The notes: a model not told the origin generated them from the letters alone. A stretch of DNA of 64,000 nucleotides from Laccaria trichodermophora (GCA_018417955.1 JACTVC010000001.1:744001-808000), one strand, 5' to 3'; shown: positions 37,805 to 49,650, counted from the stretch's first letter. Numbers and translations are program-made.

Positions 37805-40268
37805 TTACATGAAAAGACTTCCAAGGCCACCTTGCACATATGCCATCGGCTTCATCGGCGGATGAGGTGTGGCATTAAATTGCACATACTCTCTGTGTCC
37901 CACATGGTCAACTCGAATCTGCAAAAGCGGTTGTCAGTCACCGTGAAGGTAACGTATAAACACTGAGCACGAACAAATGCGCCTTTGTTTCCAGATTGAT
38001 CCACATAATTGGGCGCGGAAAATACCTGTATCTCATGTGTAAGCACAAATTCTTGCTATAACATCGTGCAACATATACCGTCGTACAAAGTCCATCATGC
38101 TCTATTTGATATCCATCTGAGAAATGATGTCAACGCTATGCGAGATTGTGAGCATTACATGGTCCCACCTTGCCGTACTTCGTGACTTCGGATAATACCA
38201 GTAACACCGTTGAGCGTGCACCATCTCTTGGTTACATCTGGCCCAAATGCGATACCGACACCCTGGAAGTGATATTAAGGGGTGCCGACTCAAACATTCG
38301 AAAATACCTTACTCGTTTACTTGGGCCACGGCCAGGCATATCCTGTGGATCAGTCCAAAGCAGCTTTGCACGGGGAGACATTAGATGAGGAGACAACTTC
38401 AATAAACCTTCGTACCTCGCCTAAAATACCAGTATCAAAGCATGAGTTGAGCCATGAAAGAGGGGATAAACGGACGCACACATGATGCCTTCTTGGCCAG
38501 GTTGGCGACCAATTCTGTCTATTTTTCGAATATCGTCTAGTGTAACTCCATCTTTGCTGAATAGTCCACCGTGCACAACAAAGAACCTTTTTAGACCATC
38601 TGGCGAAAGAATGGCGTTTATCCTTTCCTTCGTGGGCGGTGGTTTCGTTGCTGACACAAGGGTAGCGAGCGGCACTAAAACATATAAGCCAAAACATGGG
38701 AATAAATTTCGACTGCAACTCGGACTGACAGGTTGTAAAGACATGAGCAAAAAGCTGTGCGTTTCATGGTAAGTTTACCAAGAAGTGTGGATGAGGTAGG
38801 AAACTGGCCTTGTATGACTGTTCTCCGTGTTTATGTTTTGCCTCGCCTTCAAAGCCATATGTTCTATTCATATCTTTCGCTTCATGATTTCCCCGATTGA
38901 TAAACATGAATTTAGGATAGAGCCCTGGAACAAGGTTAGCTGTTTAAAGTTGAAAAAAGGTCCGAGAGTCACATGCATTTATACGCGAACGCCAAAAGGA
39001 TGACTTCAATTGACCATGAGCCACGGTCAACCAGGTCTCCATTCATGAGAAGATAATGTTTCTCGCTCGGTTCGCCTGTTAGAGAGAATAGATGCAAAAC
39101 ATCATAAAACTGGCCTAAAGGCGGTGTCATTTATGGCAAGACCAGAGGCCAATATACTTGGAACATACCATGGACGTCGCCAATGACATCACACGTCACA
39201 CCCTCAGGCAGTTCCACATTTACCAAACTTTCGTCCTTCGCAAAGTGGTCGTGCGCGCCGAATACAATCTCCCAAACATATCTCTTCGGCAACGTCTTGC
39301 CATTTTTGAACCACTCAATCATATCCTTGATAAATTGTTGATTGATACTATATTTCCCATTTTCATATGTGAGTTTCGGCCCTGCGTAGGATTTATCGAC
39401 CTCACACCCTCCTTGAACGGCGGTATTAGTCGAACAGCATTCATAGAGTTGGAAGCCGAGTCTTACCCTCCTTTATAATCTCATGACACCTGTCAACTGG
39501 ATTTTTCTCCCCTTCCACTTCAATAGCCTACGATACTTGCGTTAGCAACAGGCCTCGAAAAAACCAAATACTCACCTTCTCAAACTCAATTTTCCGGATA
39601 AGTTTTTGTGTCGAAACCATTTGCGAACGAACCACCTCGTTCTTCGGTTCGATGGCAAGTACTTTCTTGAAGTCAGCTACCGCTGCCTGGAATTTCAAGA
39701 TCTGCATGTAGCACGTTGCACGACTATCCTTTGCAATTGACATCAGCTGAAATTTTACCTTTGAAAAATGATATCTTACCGATAATATGCTTTTGCATAG
39801 CGAGGATCAAGCTTTATTGCTTGACCTAAGAAAGTGGGTCAGATATAACACAACATTTGTAGTTTAAGAGCACAAACTAGCGTCACTCAAAGCATAACCG
39901 TACTCCTCCAACTTCATCCTAGCGTAGGCTCGATTACACCACAAAATCGGATCGTGAGGGTTCTTTGCCAAAGCCTCTGAGTAGAGTCGAGCAGACGTTG
40001 GAAAGTCATGGCCTGTCGATGGGTGGCACAATAGGGATTAAGTGAGGAGATTGACCATTAGTACTACGCCTACGTCAAGAAAGTAACGCGTACTTGAAAA
40101 CGCCTTATTTGCCTCTGCCTTGAGCTGGAGGGCAGCCGCCTTGTCTTCGTCTGAAGCGGGTAAGGAAGGTGCATCGGCAAGACTTAGGGTTTGAAGCTCT
40201 GGTGACGAGGGTAGTGTTGATACAGAGGGGGTCGGTGAGCCTGATGTTGATGATAATGAGGAGCTCAT
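37805..40268 (-). CDS. PPT1: serine/threonine protein phosphatase 5 (TPR-PPP type)
   Basis: Sixteen exons: 40268..40094, 40012..39878, 39825..39780, 39723..39576, 39527..39467, 39411..39169, 39114..38977, 38924..38809, 38754..38730, 38674..38480, 38420..38416, 38363..38313, 38262..38169, 38116..38079, 38025..37975 and 37918..37805; 544 residues. PP5 works with Hsp90. Three TPR units ([45 protein letters not shown]) precede the phosphatase domain: [57 protein letters not shown] and [15 protein letters not shown]. Two introns look GC-AG (donors at 38976 and 38808). A 5-nt exon GCGAG supplies codons for Cys-Glu in [12 protein letters not shown]. The short Ser-rich N-terminus is not conserved. 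Confidence 0.93.
38416..38420 (-). other. 5-nt micro-exon (GCGAG) of protein phosphatase 5
   Basis: It is flanked by GT-AG introns of 59 nt (38479..38421) and 52 nt (38415..38364). With it the codons read TGC-GAG-CTG, matching the conserved CELLW of the PPP fold; without it the frame breaks. Confidence 0.7.
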
Positions 40269-40722
40269 CGTGTGCCGGGAAATGCTGATATCAGATTAGC
40301 AAAGATGTTCTCCGCAAAGTGTTCTGCCGGTCGCGGGTGATGCCGTGGTAACATGGCCTTCAACTCACATACTAGACTCGCAGGAGACTTTTTTCAAAAA
40401 CACATTGGTGAAATAATGACGGCAAGAGGATGGATGGGTACGAAGAAGACACTTTATCACACTCTTGATCGTTCGCTCATATCCAGTCCAGGAACGTGGA
40501 CGTTATAATTTTGTCAAGGCCAGCGAAATGCTTCGTTATACTTCTCATGTAAAGTATTAAACAAGGGGCACGTAAACTGTTGCTGGCTACTTACGAGCCA
40601 GACAGGTTTCCTCTTAAGAGGGAAAAAATGATGTGTAAAGGGTATATTCCAGGTATATTCCGTGGTCATCGCACCAGGCAAAAGAAGAGAGATCGAACAT
40701 TCAATGTTCCAATGCGAATATC
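40269..40722. other. intergenic, no gene seen
   Basis: About 450 nt between the phosphatase 5 ATG and the stop of the SLT-fold gene, both on the minus strand. It should hold the phosphatase promoter. Confidence 0.4.
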
Positions 40723-41972
40723 CTATCCGCATCGATCAAGGTTGAAGAACTTTCCTAGGCGGAAATTGTTGTTGTAAGCGTTGATGTTCTGGCACCAACC
40801 GTTGAGGAATTGATGTAAGCTGTAAACCGTAAGCGAAAGAGATACACGACAAGCGGAGACTCCCTCACTAATCAAGGTTATTCTGGCAGCGGCAACAGGC
40901 TGAAAAAGCCGCAGCAGTGGCCTTGTCCTATTTGTGATGGTGCTCAGATCCCGTCCGAACAGCCTCAACATAGCCGAACTTACCATTGTCATGCCACGGA
41001 ACCAGCCATTGTACTGCCCAATGCTCAGAAGCAGATTACCGCCGTTCCCATTCAATGTGTCAGCAAAGAATTTGGCCCCAGTGCGGATATTAAATTCCTG
41101 GTTTCGCATGTCGGCATCGCGGTCGGCTCAAAAGAAAGAAAAAAATACAAACAGGATCGCGACAGGCCTGATCGGATAGGCCACCACATTTCTCTCGGGT
41201 GATCTGCATTAAACCTTGCTCGCCACCGCCGCCGACAGTAGCCGGATTACAGCTACTCTCCTGCATGGCAAATGACGCAAGGATGATCGGAGGGATATTA
41301 AATTGGCCCCCATACTTCTCGAAAATCCAGACGTATGGAGCACACGCTTTGAAAGGGCTGCTACCAGAACTGAGAGCACTTGAGAGCGACTGAGTGATGA
41401 CATTCTCTATGCGGATGAAAGGTGGATTCCATCCACCGGCGTTGATCCCACAGTTCAACCAATCGATGCTTCCGTTAGGGCCAGAAGTTGTGGTTGTCGT
41501 TCCTGTGAGTAAGAAAATAAATAAGATTTGAAGAAGAAAGCTCATGGAACGGCACTGACTTGTAGCTCCACTGTTACCACAATTGCCAGATTGAACCTGA
41601 ATGGTTCCGCCAGAATTACTGCCTCCATTATTGGGGGCTGGCGACGAAGCTGGCTTTACGATGGCTGCCAGGACAGTAGGTTTGGGAGCTGCAGATGATG
41701 ACGACTGCGCTTTGGTCGAAGAGACGACAACTTTCTGAAGGTCAAGATTGAGGAAATGTGGCGTATCAATGGACACATGGGATGGTCTATACCTTCTTGT
41801 TAGTGCGGTTGATGCATAGCTTGGGTGCACGCTTCACAGCGACTTCCAAGGACGAAGCGCGCTGTGTAAGACGAGAATGACGAGCGACGGGCGAAAGGCC
41901 TGCGTGTGGATTGCTGGCGCTGGCTAAGACGAGAGATGAGAAAAGAACGAGAACAGCTGTAGGAAACTTCAT
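40723..41972 (-). CDS. secreted SLT-fold (lysozyme/transglycosylase-like) protein
   Basis: Exons 41972..41793, 41734..41560, 41502..41153, 41097..40984, 40927..40869 and 40819..40723; 324 residues. A signal peptide (KFPTAVLVLFSSLVLASAS) is followed by a Ser/Pro/Gly linker, then a domain with the hallmarks of soluble lytic transglycosylases: ASFAMQESSCNPATVG with the probable catalytic Glu, GEQGLMQIT, and LSIGQYNGW. Several cysteines suggest disulfides. Such enzymes cut bacterial peptidoglycan; fungal substrates are not established, so antibacterial or bacterivory roles are inference. The C-terminal exon (FLNGWCQNINAYNNNF) completes the helical fold. It is divergent from the cyclin gene across about 800 nt. 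Confidence 0.85.
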
Positions 41973-42799
41973 GGTAGGGTTAAACGAATGACAAGTGAGG
42001 GAGGAGAAGAAAAGGACAAGTAGACGGAGCTCCCAAGCCCACTTGAGCAACAAATATCATGCTGAGCCAATAACGGTTGTTAGGCACAGGTGCGCATGGA
42101 AGCCTGACATTGTCTGCAGACACATTATTCTTGTTGACCAAAAGTGATACTTACCGCACTGAAGTTTCTGAAGTTGGAACGAAATATTAGCACACAAGAA
42201 GCGGTTCAAAGGCTATTTACAGCTGTGAATACAGGCTACCTACAGAAGAAGGAGTCACGGAGTCACGTCGGCCGTGTATGCGATCGCGATGATCGTGGCT
42301 GTTCTTAGGACCCCGAATTTATTATTACCAGTGACTCGTTCGGGGTCCTTGTTTATTGGTGTTAGAGATGGAAGATGACTAGGCTGTCAGTCATAGTCAA
42401 AGGCCAGCTCGCACGGAAACGGTTGCTCTCATTGGTTCGTAACTCGTCGTAACTCTTGCTCATCGCTCTTCCCGCATCTTTTAAAATCCTCTCAACTACT
42501 TTCAATTTCACACAGAGTCTTCTGTTAAAGACTTTGTGATCGGATAGTCCAAGTCGGAGACTTTGGACATCCAGCCCTAGCATCCAGCCGCGATGCACCC
42601 CATCAGTGCCCCCCAGCAGCTTTCCCCCGTCCTCTTCACCAACACGCCCCTTCTCTCTATCATGTTCACCACTAAACCTTACCCTATCTCTAATGCATAC
42701 ACTAAACTCGTCTAAATCTCTGCCCGAAACCCCCGCTCAGTGTCTCTCGCACCATCTTTCACTCCTGTCCAAATCCCTACTCAATAACCTGAACTTTAA
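41973..42799. other. divergent intergenic region with a possible uORF
   Basis: No conserved gene was found. An ATG at 42593 opens a 40-codon frame ending at 42715, upstream of the chosen cyclin start at 42800 and in a different frame. It could be a regulatory uORF in a long leader or part of an unrecognised first exon. The stretch 42600-42800 is C/T rich, as fungal promoters and leaders often are. Confidence 0.35.
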
Positions 42800-44685
42800 A
42801 TGCACGCAATTACCCATTCCCTTGCCCATCGGGCCCCGTCCGCTTCAAGGAGCAGGGTCCGGTGGCAGCCCTATAATACAATCCCTTCCACCTCTTCCTC
42901 TACTTCAGCCCCGAGATCTCCCATTGCACCATATCTGCATACCCCACCCACCACTGTATTACCATCCCCCGCCAGTCAAACCCCCGCCAGTGATATCAAA
43001 TACCTCTCCCAACCCACTCCCACAAACAAAGATTCTTCGACGCCGAAGAATAAATATGCTCTCGGCTTGGTTGGTGAGTTTATACCGCCGTTCTGTATCA
43101 TTCCGTTTTTTTTCACCACCCGACGCCTACGCCAGACCAAGCCGTCAAATCTATATGCGAAATATGGCGCCCGCAAGATATCCCTTCGGCTTTTGCCACT
43201 CCCCCATCCATAACTTCCCATGCCGATGTGTCTGGCTTGCATCTCAAACAACTCAGGAACACTCAGCTCCCCTTGCCAAATATTCCAACAACGAACGCAT
43301 CAATACGACCTGCGTCTACGAATCAGGTGCCGGCTCGACCAGCTTCAGATGCGCGGTCCAGTCAGGTCCACATCAAAGGCTTCGTTCACGAAGTGCTACG
43401 TCGTTCGAAAACGTCTGGATGCGTCCTCCAAACAGCGCTCTGCTACCTTGAGGCCATCAGGTCCAAGGTTCCCGAGTTGCTTGCCTTGGAGAGGCAAGGT
43501 CTTGGTGTCAAGGGAGAACCTACGCCCATCAGCCAAATTGTCCCCGCTACCGAAGCCGAAATGGAGTACGAAGCCGCCATTGCGAGCATCACGTCAAACG
43601 ACACCATGGATACCGTTCGCATAACAGAATTTTTTAGCTGCCCCGAAACAATACCGCAGTCCAGTCTGACATCCATAAAGTCCAATGATGGACAAGGAAC
43701 CCAAAAGCCAAAGTCGCCAACTGCACCGGTTACGCCTTTGCCGCCACTTCCGTCTCCCCTTCTCTGCCCTCGTCGTGCCTTTCTTGCTTCACTCATCCTC
43801 GCATCAAAGTTTACTCAAGACAAGTGCTACTCGAACCGAGCTTGGGCAAAACTGTCGGGTCTACCTGCCAGAGAAATTGGGCGTTGCGAACGCGCTTTGG
43901 GCGAAGCCCTTGAATGGCGACTCTGGGTTGGCAAGACTTCAGTTACACCAGCTTCATCTCAACAGCGGCCTGTCATCCGGTCCCAAAGCGAAGGGTCGAT
44001 TGGACTCTCATCGACTCAGGCTCGAAATACCTCGACGGCATCGTCGTCTTGCTTTCCAAACGGGAACAGATGTCTCAGGAGGGTACCCTCCTTGCCGTCG
44101 ATCGTTTTTGTTACGCAGCCGCCCGTCCATCGAGAAGCAAATTTCATGGATTCCAGTCAGGAGCTTTCAGCCGCGCATGCAACCTATCAAACCCAATACA
44201 CGCAAACAGATGTTGTTTCGCATAAATCTGCTACTGCTACTCTCCAGGTTGTCTGGTCTACCTGTATAGCTTTAATTTAAAAACTAACTCATTGCATGCA
44301 TTTCCAGGGATCGTTTACACAACAGTATTACCCAGGCAGCTTCACAAGCGAGATCAGCCGGACTCCGAGTCCGGATTTGCCTGGTCTGTCCTATTCCCCT
44401 TCTTCAACCGAATCCTCGTCCTCAGGAGAACGCACGATACAAATGTCGACCTTTTTGGACGATAACATGGCTCCGCCCTTTGCAGAGACGCAGTCGTCTC
44501 CGTGGATGGATGGCTTGGACCCTTTGGATAAACGCAATGCGTTGTCGCTCGACACGGCTAGGTTGGCCTTCACTGGGGATCCCTTCATTCACGAAAACCT
44601 TGTTTCGCATGGCGATGGCTTCCATCCGTACTGGTCTGCGGAGACGGGGTATCTGTCAGCTGGCGGTATTGTGATTCAGTCTTAG
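42800..44685 (+). CDS. PCL/Pho80-type cyclin
   Basis: Exons 42800..43073, 43136..44247 and 44308..44685; 587 residues. The cyclin box is split by a Pro-rich insert: FVHEVLRRSKTSGCVLQTAL with CYLEAIRSKVPEL, then CPRRAFLASLILASKFTQDK, CYSNRAWAKLSGLPAREIGR and ERALGEALEWRLWVG. This pattern is that of fungal cyclins that partner Pho85/CDK5-like kinases. The remainder is Ser/Thr/Pro rich and probably disordered. The start at 42800 follows an in-frame stop (TAA) directly; a spliced upstream exon is the alternative. Confidence 0.8.
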
Positions 44686-44743
44686 CGGCGGTATGTTGCA
44701 ACAAAGTGTTCGAGGTTGTGCCATATTTTATTTTTTTCATCCG

Positions 44744-44827
44744 TCTTTCCTCTCTCTCTCTTTCTCTTCCTATCTTCCTCTCCTCCTCTCCTCTTCCTCC
44801 CTCCCTCCCTCCTCCTCTCTTCCTCTT
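44744..44827 (+). repeat. 84-nt pyrimidine tract
   Basis: A C/T-only run, apart from one A at 44772, just downstream of the cyclin stop. It is made of CT, CCT and CCCT units. On the other strand it is an uninterrupted purine stretch that could form triplex DNA; this is inference. Confidence 0.85.
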
Positions 44828-45232
44828 GAGTTTTGCTTGTAAATTTATGGACAAAAATTCCCTTCTCCAACAAGTTCTGTCCACCATGCCGTAATATGGG
44901 GTTCAATATTCTTTGTACTTTCCATGATTTTCTTTATGCTTGCCTTTTACTCGACTAATCTGTAAGGTTTCAAGTGTAACTCGACATATGCCACACCGTT
45001 TTCATCTGCAGGTATCGATCGCATGAAGAATCCGTGGCATGAGAGTAAGTACCTTTATATACGAGTATGTTCAACTTGCATTTTTGCCACTTAGTTTTTT
45101 ACATAGACGCTGCCCGTTCGAACGCATAGAGATGGGCATTTACGACGGTATTGGTAAATAAATCACAGGTACCGAAAAACGGATACAACATCAAGCCAAA
45201 TCTCCGAGTGCATCCCAGCTTGAGCTGCTCAT
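44828..45232. other. intergenic, no gene seen
   Basis: Convergent 3' region of the cyclin (plus) and the small orphan (minus). No supported frame. Confidence 0.4.
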
Positions 45233-46035
45233 TTACTCGTTGAAGAATTCCAACGGCACATCATCCGTTTGAATTGCACGCCATCTGATGACATGACCGT
45301 CAGAGCCCTTGGGCCCTTCGTAGGTGAACAAGGAGTGGAATAAGACATCCTCGCTACCCTAACGATGACTTGGTTAGCGTTGTGCTGAGAAGACGAAACA
45401 TACTGACCCTGTTCGGAGGATCATGGATTCTAAATTCACCACCATCAGCCTTGAGCGCGTCATCGGACGCTTGAAAGCCAGACAAACCTTACGTGGACAA
45501 AGCCTTCTCCCTCTTCATCCTTCACAGCTGGGATCCTTATCTTGCCCAAGATAATGGTACCGTACGACACTGGGGCGCTTCGGACCTAATGTGAATTCAA
45601 CAAAGCGTCATAGATGAGATCGCATATCCCATTCACCAGCACTAAGTCTTCCTCTATCTTGAACGAGGTCAGCTCATGATCAGATAGGCCAGCTGCCCTG
45701 GACCACATCTTGGGCTCGTGCTTGTCCCAATCATGACGGGATTTGACTATCTCAGCCTTGATAGTGTGAAGAATGTGATTGAAGGCGTCTTTCGCGTTCT
45801 GGTGGGGAGCGTGAGGGTCGTTCAGAGTGATCACCTCGGATGTAGCTGATGAGGTGAGTCAGCTGCGATTCGGCGAATGAGCCCTGAGAATGGAAAGACT
45901 TACCCATGGAAGATGTTGGAGGAGGGAAAGAAGACGAGTCTCTTTGGAGATCTTGAGAGGTCGGAGCCCGAACCTCAAGTCAGCTGTTGCCAATTGCATA
46001 CCATCTTCGATGACATCTTCTCCACCTGACGACAT
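45233..46035 (-). CDS. small hypothetical protein, five exons
   Basis: Exons 46035..45904, 45834..45637, 45585..45493, 45449..45408 and 45358..45233; 196 residues. All four introns fall between codons (phase 0), and each join keeps frame. The protein is mixed and charged, with no signal peptide or membrane segment. Readable phrases are ITLNDPHAPHQNAKDAFNHI, SAPVSYGTIILGKIRIPAV and SDGHVIRWRAIQTDDVPLEF. I do not recognise the family. The end EFFNE and even acidic/basic distribution suggest a soluble cytosolic protein. Confidence 0.5.
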
Positions 46036-46751
46036 TGACCTCCTGATTAGTCATCCTACCACCACAAGTCGATTTCTCTGATCGGTGAAAGCTGTCGCAC
46101 ACAGTTGGCAATGCATCTTCGTAGGGGCCTGATATATGTTGCAAGTCGACATCTAAGTGCCATGCATCTACGTTTGATGTGCAACGCCATTCACATGGCC
46201 AGGCGTGGGCCAAGCAAGATGAGATCTTCAAGGGACATAATGATGATGCAGGGAAATTAGAATACCAGCTACGATCGGGCTCCCAGCATAAACGTCATTT
46301 GCTCAACGTCTTGTTCGTCCTCTCTGGGTGGACAGCTCAAGCTATGGGACAAGTTCGTGCGAGACGGGAACTTGGTAGAAGTTCTTAAGGACGAGTGACG
46401 AGCTGTAAGTAGAGCATTCAGACGAACTTGAAGGCATTTGTTGCATTAGTTTAGCAGCGCAAGAAATTATTCTACAAAAGTACAGCTGTTTGATTACACC
46501 TCGCAAGGAGGACGTGGATGAACGGCGACAATTAGGGAATTATTCTAATGCTGCGCCAGTTCGATTATCTAACTGACATTAGCCATATTCTGGGACAGAT
46601 CAGAAGTCCGCATGGACGGTACCCCTAAATCTCAGACGTGGAGAGGTGTGTATGATGGCAGATGACAGGTTGAGCAATTTCATTAGTACCTGTTGTGTGG
46701 TTCGTTTGACGGCGAGTGCTGAAGAGTGGGGTGATGGTGATACTAACCGTC
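46036..46751. other. intergenic, no gene seen
   Basis: Between the small orphan and the end of the second Zn2Cys6 gene. Two minus-strand frames continue past 46752 and would extend that regulator if an extra intron were used (donor gtatgt near 46800), but I could not support this. Confidence 0.35.
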
Positions 46752-47869
46752 TCAGAATAGCGCGAGGTTATACGCTGGAACAGCACTCACATACGGTTCC
46801 ACCAATTCCGGTGATTGTTGCCAATGATGAACTGGCGGCTGGTGGCTACTGGGGCTTCTATATGAACTTGGTATTGGTTGACGCAGCGGCTGATGTTGGT
46901 GGTGGTGTGCAGCATGTGTGTAAGGAGAACCATAACGGGGATCGTAGTGACCATCAGATGTCATGGGTAGAGTATTGGTATTTGAGGTCGTGCAGTGTGG
47001 GTAGCGGTCAGTCATTGGGCTAAGTCCAAATTTCATTAGCAAGTAGATCACAGCACGGATGAAGCGTTTATACGAACTGCTGACGCCTTGCAGGATCTAA
47101 CTCCGAGTTCATCGATTGAATGTACTGGTCGCTAAAATAATAGATAACTATCAGTCATTTCCTCAATCAAACTCCAATTTACCGTGGCGATGGGAGCAAG
47201 TGAACTTCTGTATTTGAGCGGCCGGGGGGAGTACGGTCTCGGGTGGGAGGCGTAGAACCCTCTGAAGAGTCCGCTGTGGAAGGTCTTCCATCGACAGAAT
47301 CTCTTCTATTAACACCCGATTTTTTGCGAGTAGGGACACCCTCGGGCCATGTGCACTGCGTTTAGGAGGTATTCACGCAAGGAAGCATTGAATCAAACGT
47401 CGGCCACGTACGTCCCTTTGACCGTGGGTACACCGCATGCAAGTCGGCTTTGTCTCGTCGCACTGGGGCGTTCATTGGTAGATTAACGGCACGAAAGCGT
47501 TCAATCGCACCTTGATTTTCTTTACTCTGCATGTCATGCAGCCAGTTTTGCTCCGAGTGTACTTTGGACGTTTTCGTTGGGCTAATTCAAGATGCGGGTC
47601 GGGCGACGCAGCATGTACATGACCATGGTTGACATGAGGTGTTGAATAATACTGGGCATGAGGAAGGTATTGGCTGGTGGTCGAGCTACGGGGGATAGAG
47701 TCAGAATAGATTACATTGCCGTCGAGGTGAGCCACCAACTAGGAAATATTGTCAGCCATGGGCGGAGTAGACAAATTTCTTCGAGAATCCGCGTAGCTGT
47801 TATAAAGGTTTGTGCAGAAGGGGTCTTCGAAATTGAAGTGAGGCGCCAGTGTGTTGGTTCCCGAATCAT
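46752..47869 (-). CDS. Zn2Cys6 transcription factor, N-terminus unresolved
   Basis: Certain exons are 47685..47511, 47462..47412, 47355..47183, 47131..47078 and 47019..46752. The zinc cluster is RPKYTRSKTGCMTCRVKKIK followed by CDETKPTCMRCTHGQRDC, a classic six-cysteine motif split by an intron. Downstream parts are Ser/Pro/His rich (PTRDRTPPGRSNTEVHLLP, AHHHQHQPLRQP). No large fungal-specific TF domain is present, so this is a short regulator. The 5' part is unclear. The frame before the cluster is continuous through NLYNSYADSRRN but meets a TAG at 47741..47739, so an intron must remove it; one model uses donor gtctac and acceptor before 47685. The start I give (47869) comes from another frame and may be wrong. 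Confidence 0.6.
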
Positions 47870-49650
47870 ATCTTCAGATCAGATCTAGGGTCGCCCGTGA
47901 ATGAGTAAGGCCCAAAAACAGGCCCGAAATCTTGACAAAATCCTAGGAGATTGGGATCCATGTGTCGCAGCTTGTGTGTTTCTTCAGCAAAGAGCTTCTG
48001 ACATCTTTTTCTAGGTACGGTGAGCATGAGGAGAAGCTGGAAAGTTGGTTTAACGCGCATTCGGGGCCGCCGTTTGTTCCGATCACTGCACTTTGAAGCA
48101 AGTTGCTTAAAAATATCAACCCACACCGAAATCCTTGCTCAAGCACTTGCACTTGAGCGCATGTGCAGAGTCCACCCAGCCATCAGCACATTTTATGAGT
48201 ACACTTAGCTTGTCCCTTTGGGTGACCCATGTTTATCTCCACCTCCGCGGTGTCGCAGCTCGCTGTGTCGGAGATGAGTTACAAAGGTTACAACATTGAT
48301 CACAACCTTTCCCCGCTATATACCAACTCCGAGCGCTAAAATTCAGGCGAGGAGGAGTTCGCTGGCCCTTGGACGTGCTTCACGTTCAAAGGAACTCAAC
48401 ATTTAATCCATTACAACCGCTCAGCAGTCTCGAGTATGTAGCCACAAGTTGAATCGGTTACTGCGAGCGCCTAGTGCACGCACAAGAAACCAGTTGCATT
48501 GTCTCCGTGGAAGATACGGAGGCCGAGGCTGTCATTGGCAGAAAACAGACTGACCGATTCCGAGGAGCTTTCACTCCGGATCCGAGTCCACATACAAACC
48601 ACAATGTGACAGTATACCTCACTTGTCGGCGTCAGGTCCTCAAGATAATTGAGAACTATTTTCGTCCTGTCTTTTCTACGGCTATACTGAAATGAAAGAT
48701 CAAACCCACACCACACAAGTATGAAATCTCGTATTTCCGACATCATGACTCCGAGTCCAGTCCGATGTGAACTCGTCGACATCGTCGAATTCGAAAAGGG
48801 CAAGGTTGAACGGATATATTTGCGTACTCGCGTAACCTCGCGTAACGCCAATCTCGCTTGGTAGCCCTGCGATCGCGTCGATCGTACAGTATGTAGCGGT
48901 ATCAAAACAGATCAAAACCTTCGCGGTTGAGGAAGTGAAGTCCAGGAACGGTGAAGTTACTGATCCTGGATAGCCCCTTCAAAACTCTTTGAGGTCGCTC
49001 TAATTTATTTGTCGCATTCTCGCACAACAGCTTCATATCTGACCGCTTGGTTAACCGCCTGACTTCTCTAGTTCCGCGAAGGAACAAGATGCCGCCGGCC
49101 CTGCGTAATCTTCTTTTTCTTACAAGCAAGTTGGATCGGAAATCTGCGCCCGTCAGAAAATGTCCTCGGTATGAATATAAACAGCACTCCGCGGCGTTGA
49201 AGTCTATGATAACCGTCATGGAAATTTGAACAGCTGACGGACCACGGTTGTGTGGTGGGCGTTCTTATGTCAGGAAAGTAGTAGTAGTTTGCGTTAAGCC
49301 GAGGAAATATGCTCCAAGTCCAAACTTCAAAGTGTGTAGCGGAGATTTGTGAGAGTAAATGGGGCTATGGCAAAGTACAAAGTGTCTGTGAAAACAACAG
49401 TGGTATGGTGATTGGATAGGTAGAACAGCATTTTGTTGACCGAGAAAGATGGAGTGAGATGGATAGGACGGCGAAAGTAATGGAGCGAAACAATTGTTAT
49501 CTAACAAGGAGGCGAACTCAAAACAGGTCATTTCACCCTGTGATAGAATCGGGGGAGCTTCGAGAATCACCGTTCGCGGTGTTTGGTCTGGATAGGCTAC
49601 GTCTGTAATGGAAGGTTAAAGTGTTGTCGGAAAGACAGATGCCATATCGC
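47870..49650. other. 1.8-kb stretch without a convincing gene
   Basis: Several frames of 70-145 codons overlap on both strands, none with a recognisable domain. On the minus strand, 49219..48902 and 48915..48700 read like consecutive parts of one protein (VPGLHFLNREGFDL then FDTATYCTIDAIAGLPSEIG) in two frames. That could be a gene with missed introns or a decaying one. MDPNLLGF near 48055-47960 may be a first exon of the Zn2Cys6 gene to the left. Confidence 0.35.
48471..49219 (-). pseudogene. possible broken or unresolved gene
   Basis: Minus-strand frames 49219..48902, 48915..48700 and the tail of 48905..48471 (NYLEDLTPTSEVYCHIVVCM) have protein-like composition but change frame without clear GT-AG joins. 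A strong donor (gtaaga) lies inside the first. No family is recognised. It may equally be noise. Confidence 0.2.

Noticed and set aside
37975..38025. A further GC-AG intron in phosphatase 5 (donor after CGT)
   Set aside because: A normal GT donor earlier (after GGCGCATTT) gives AFIRVDHVG, which matches the family better.
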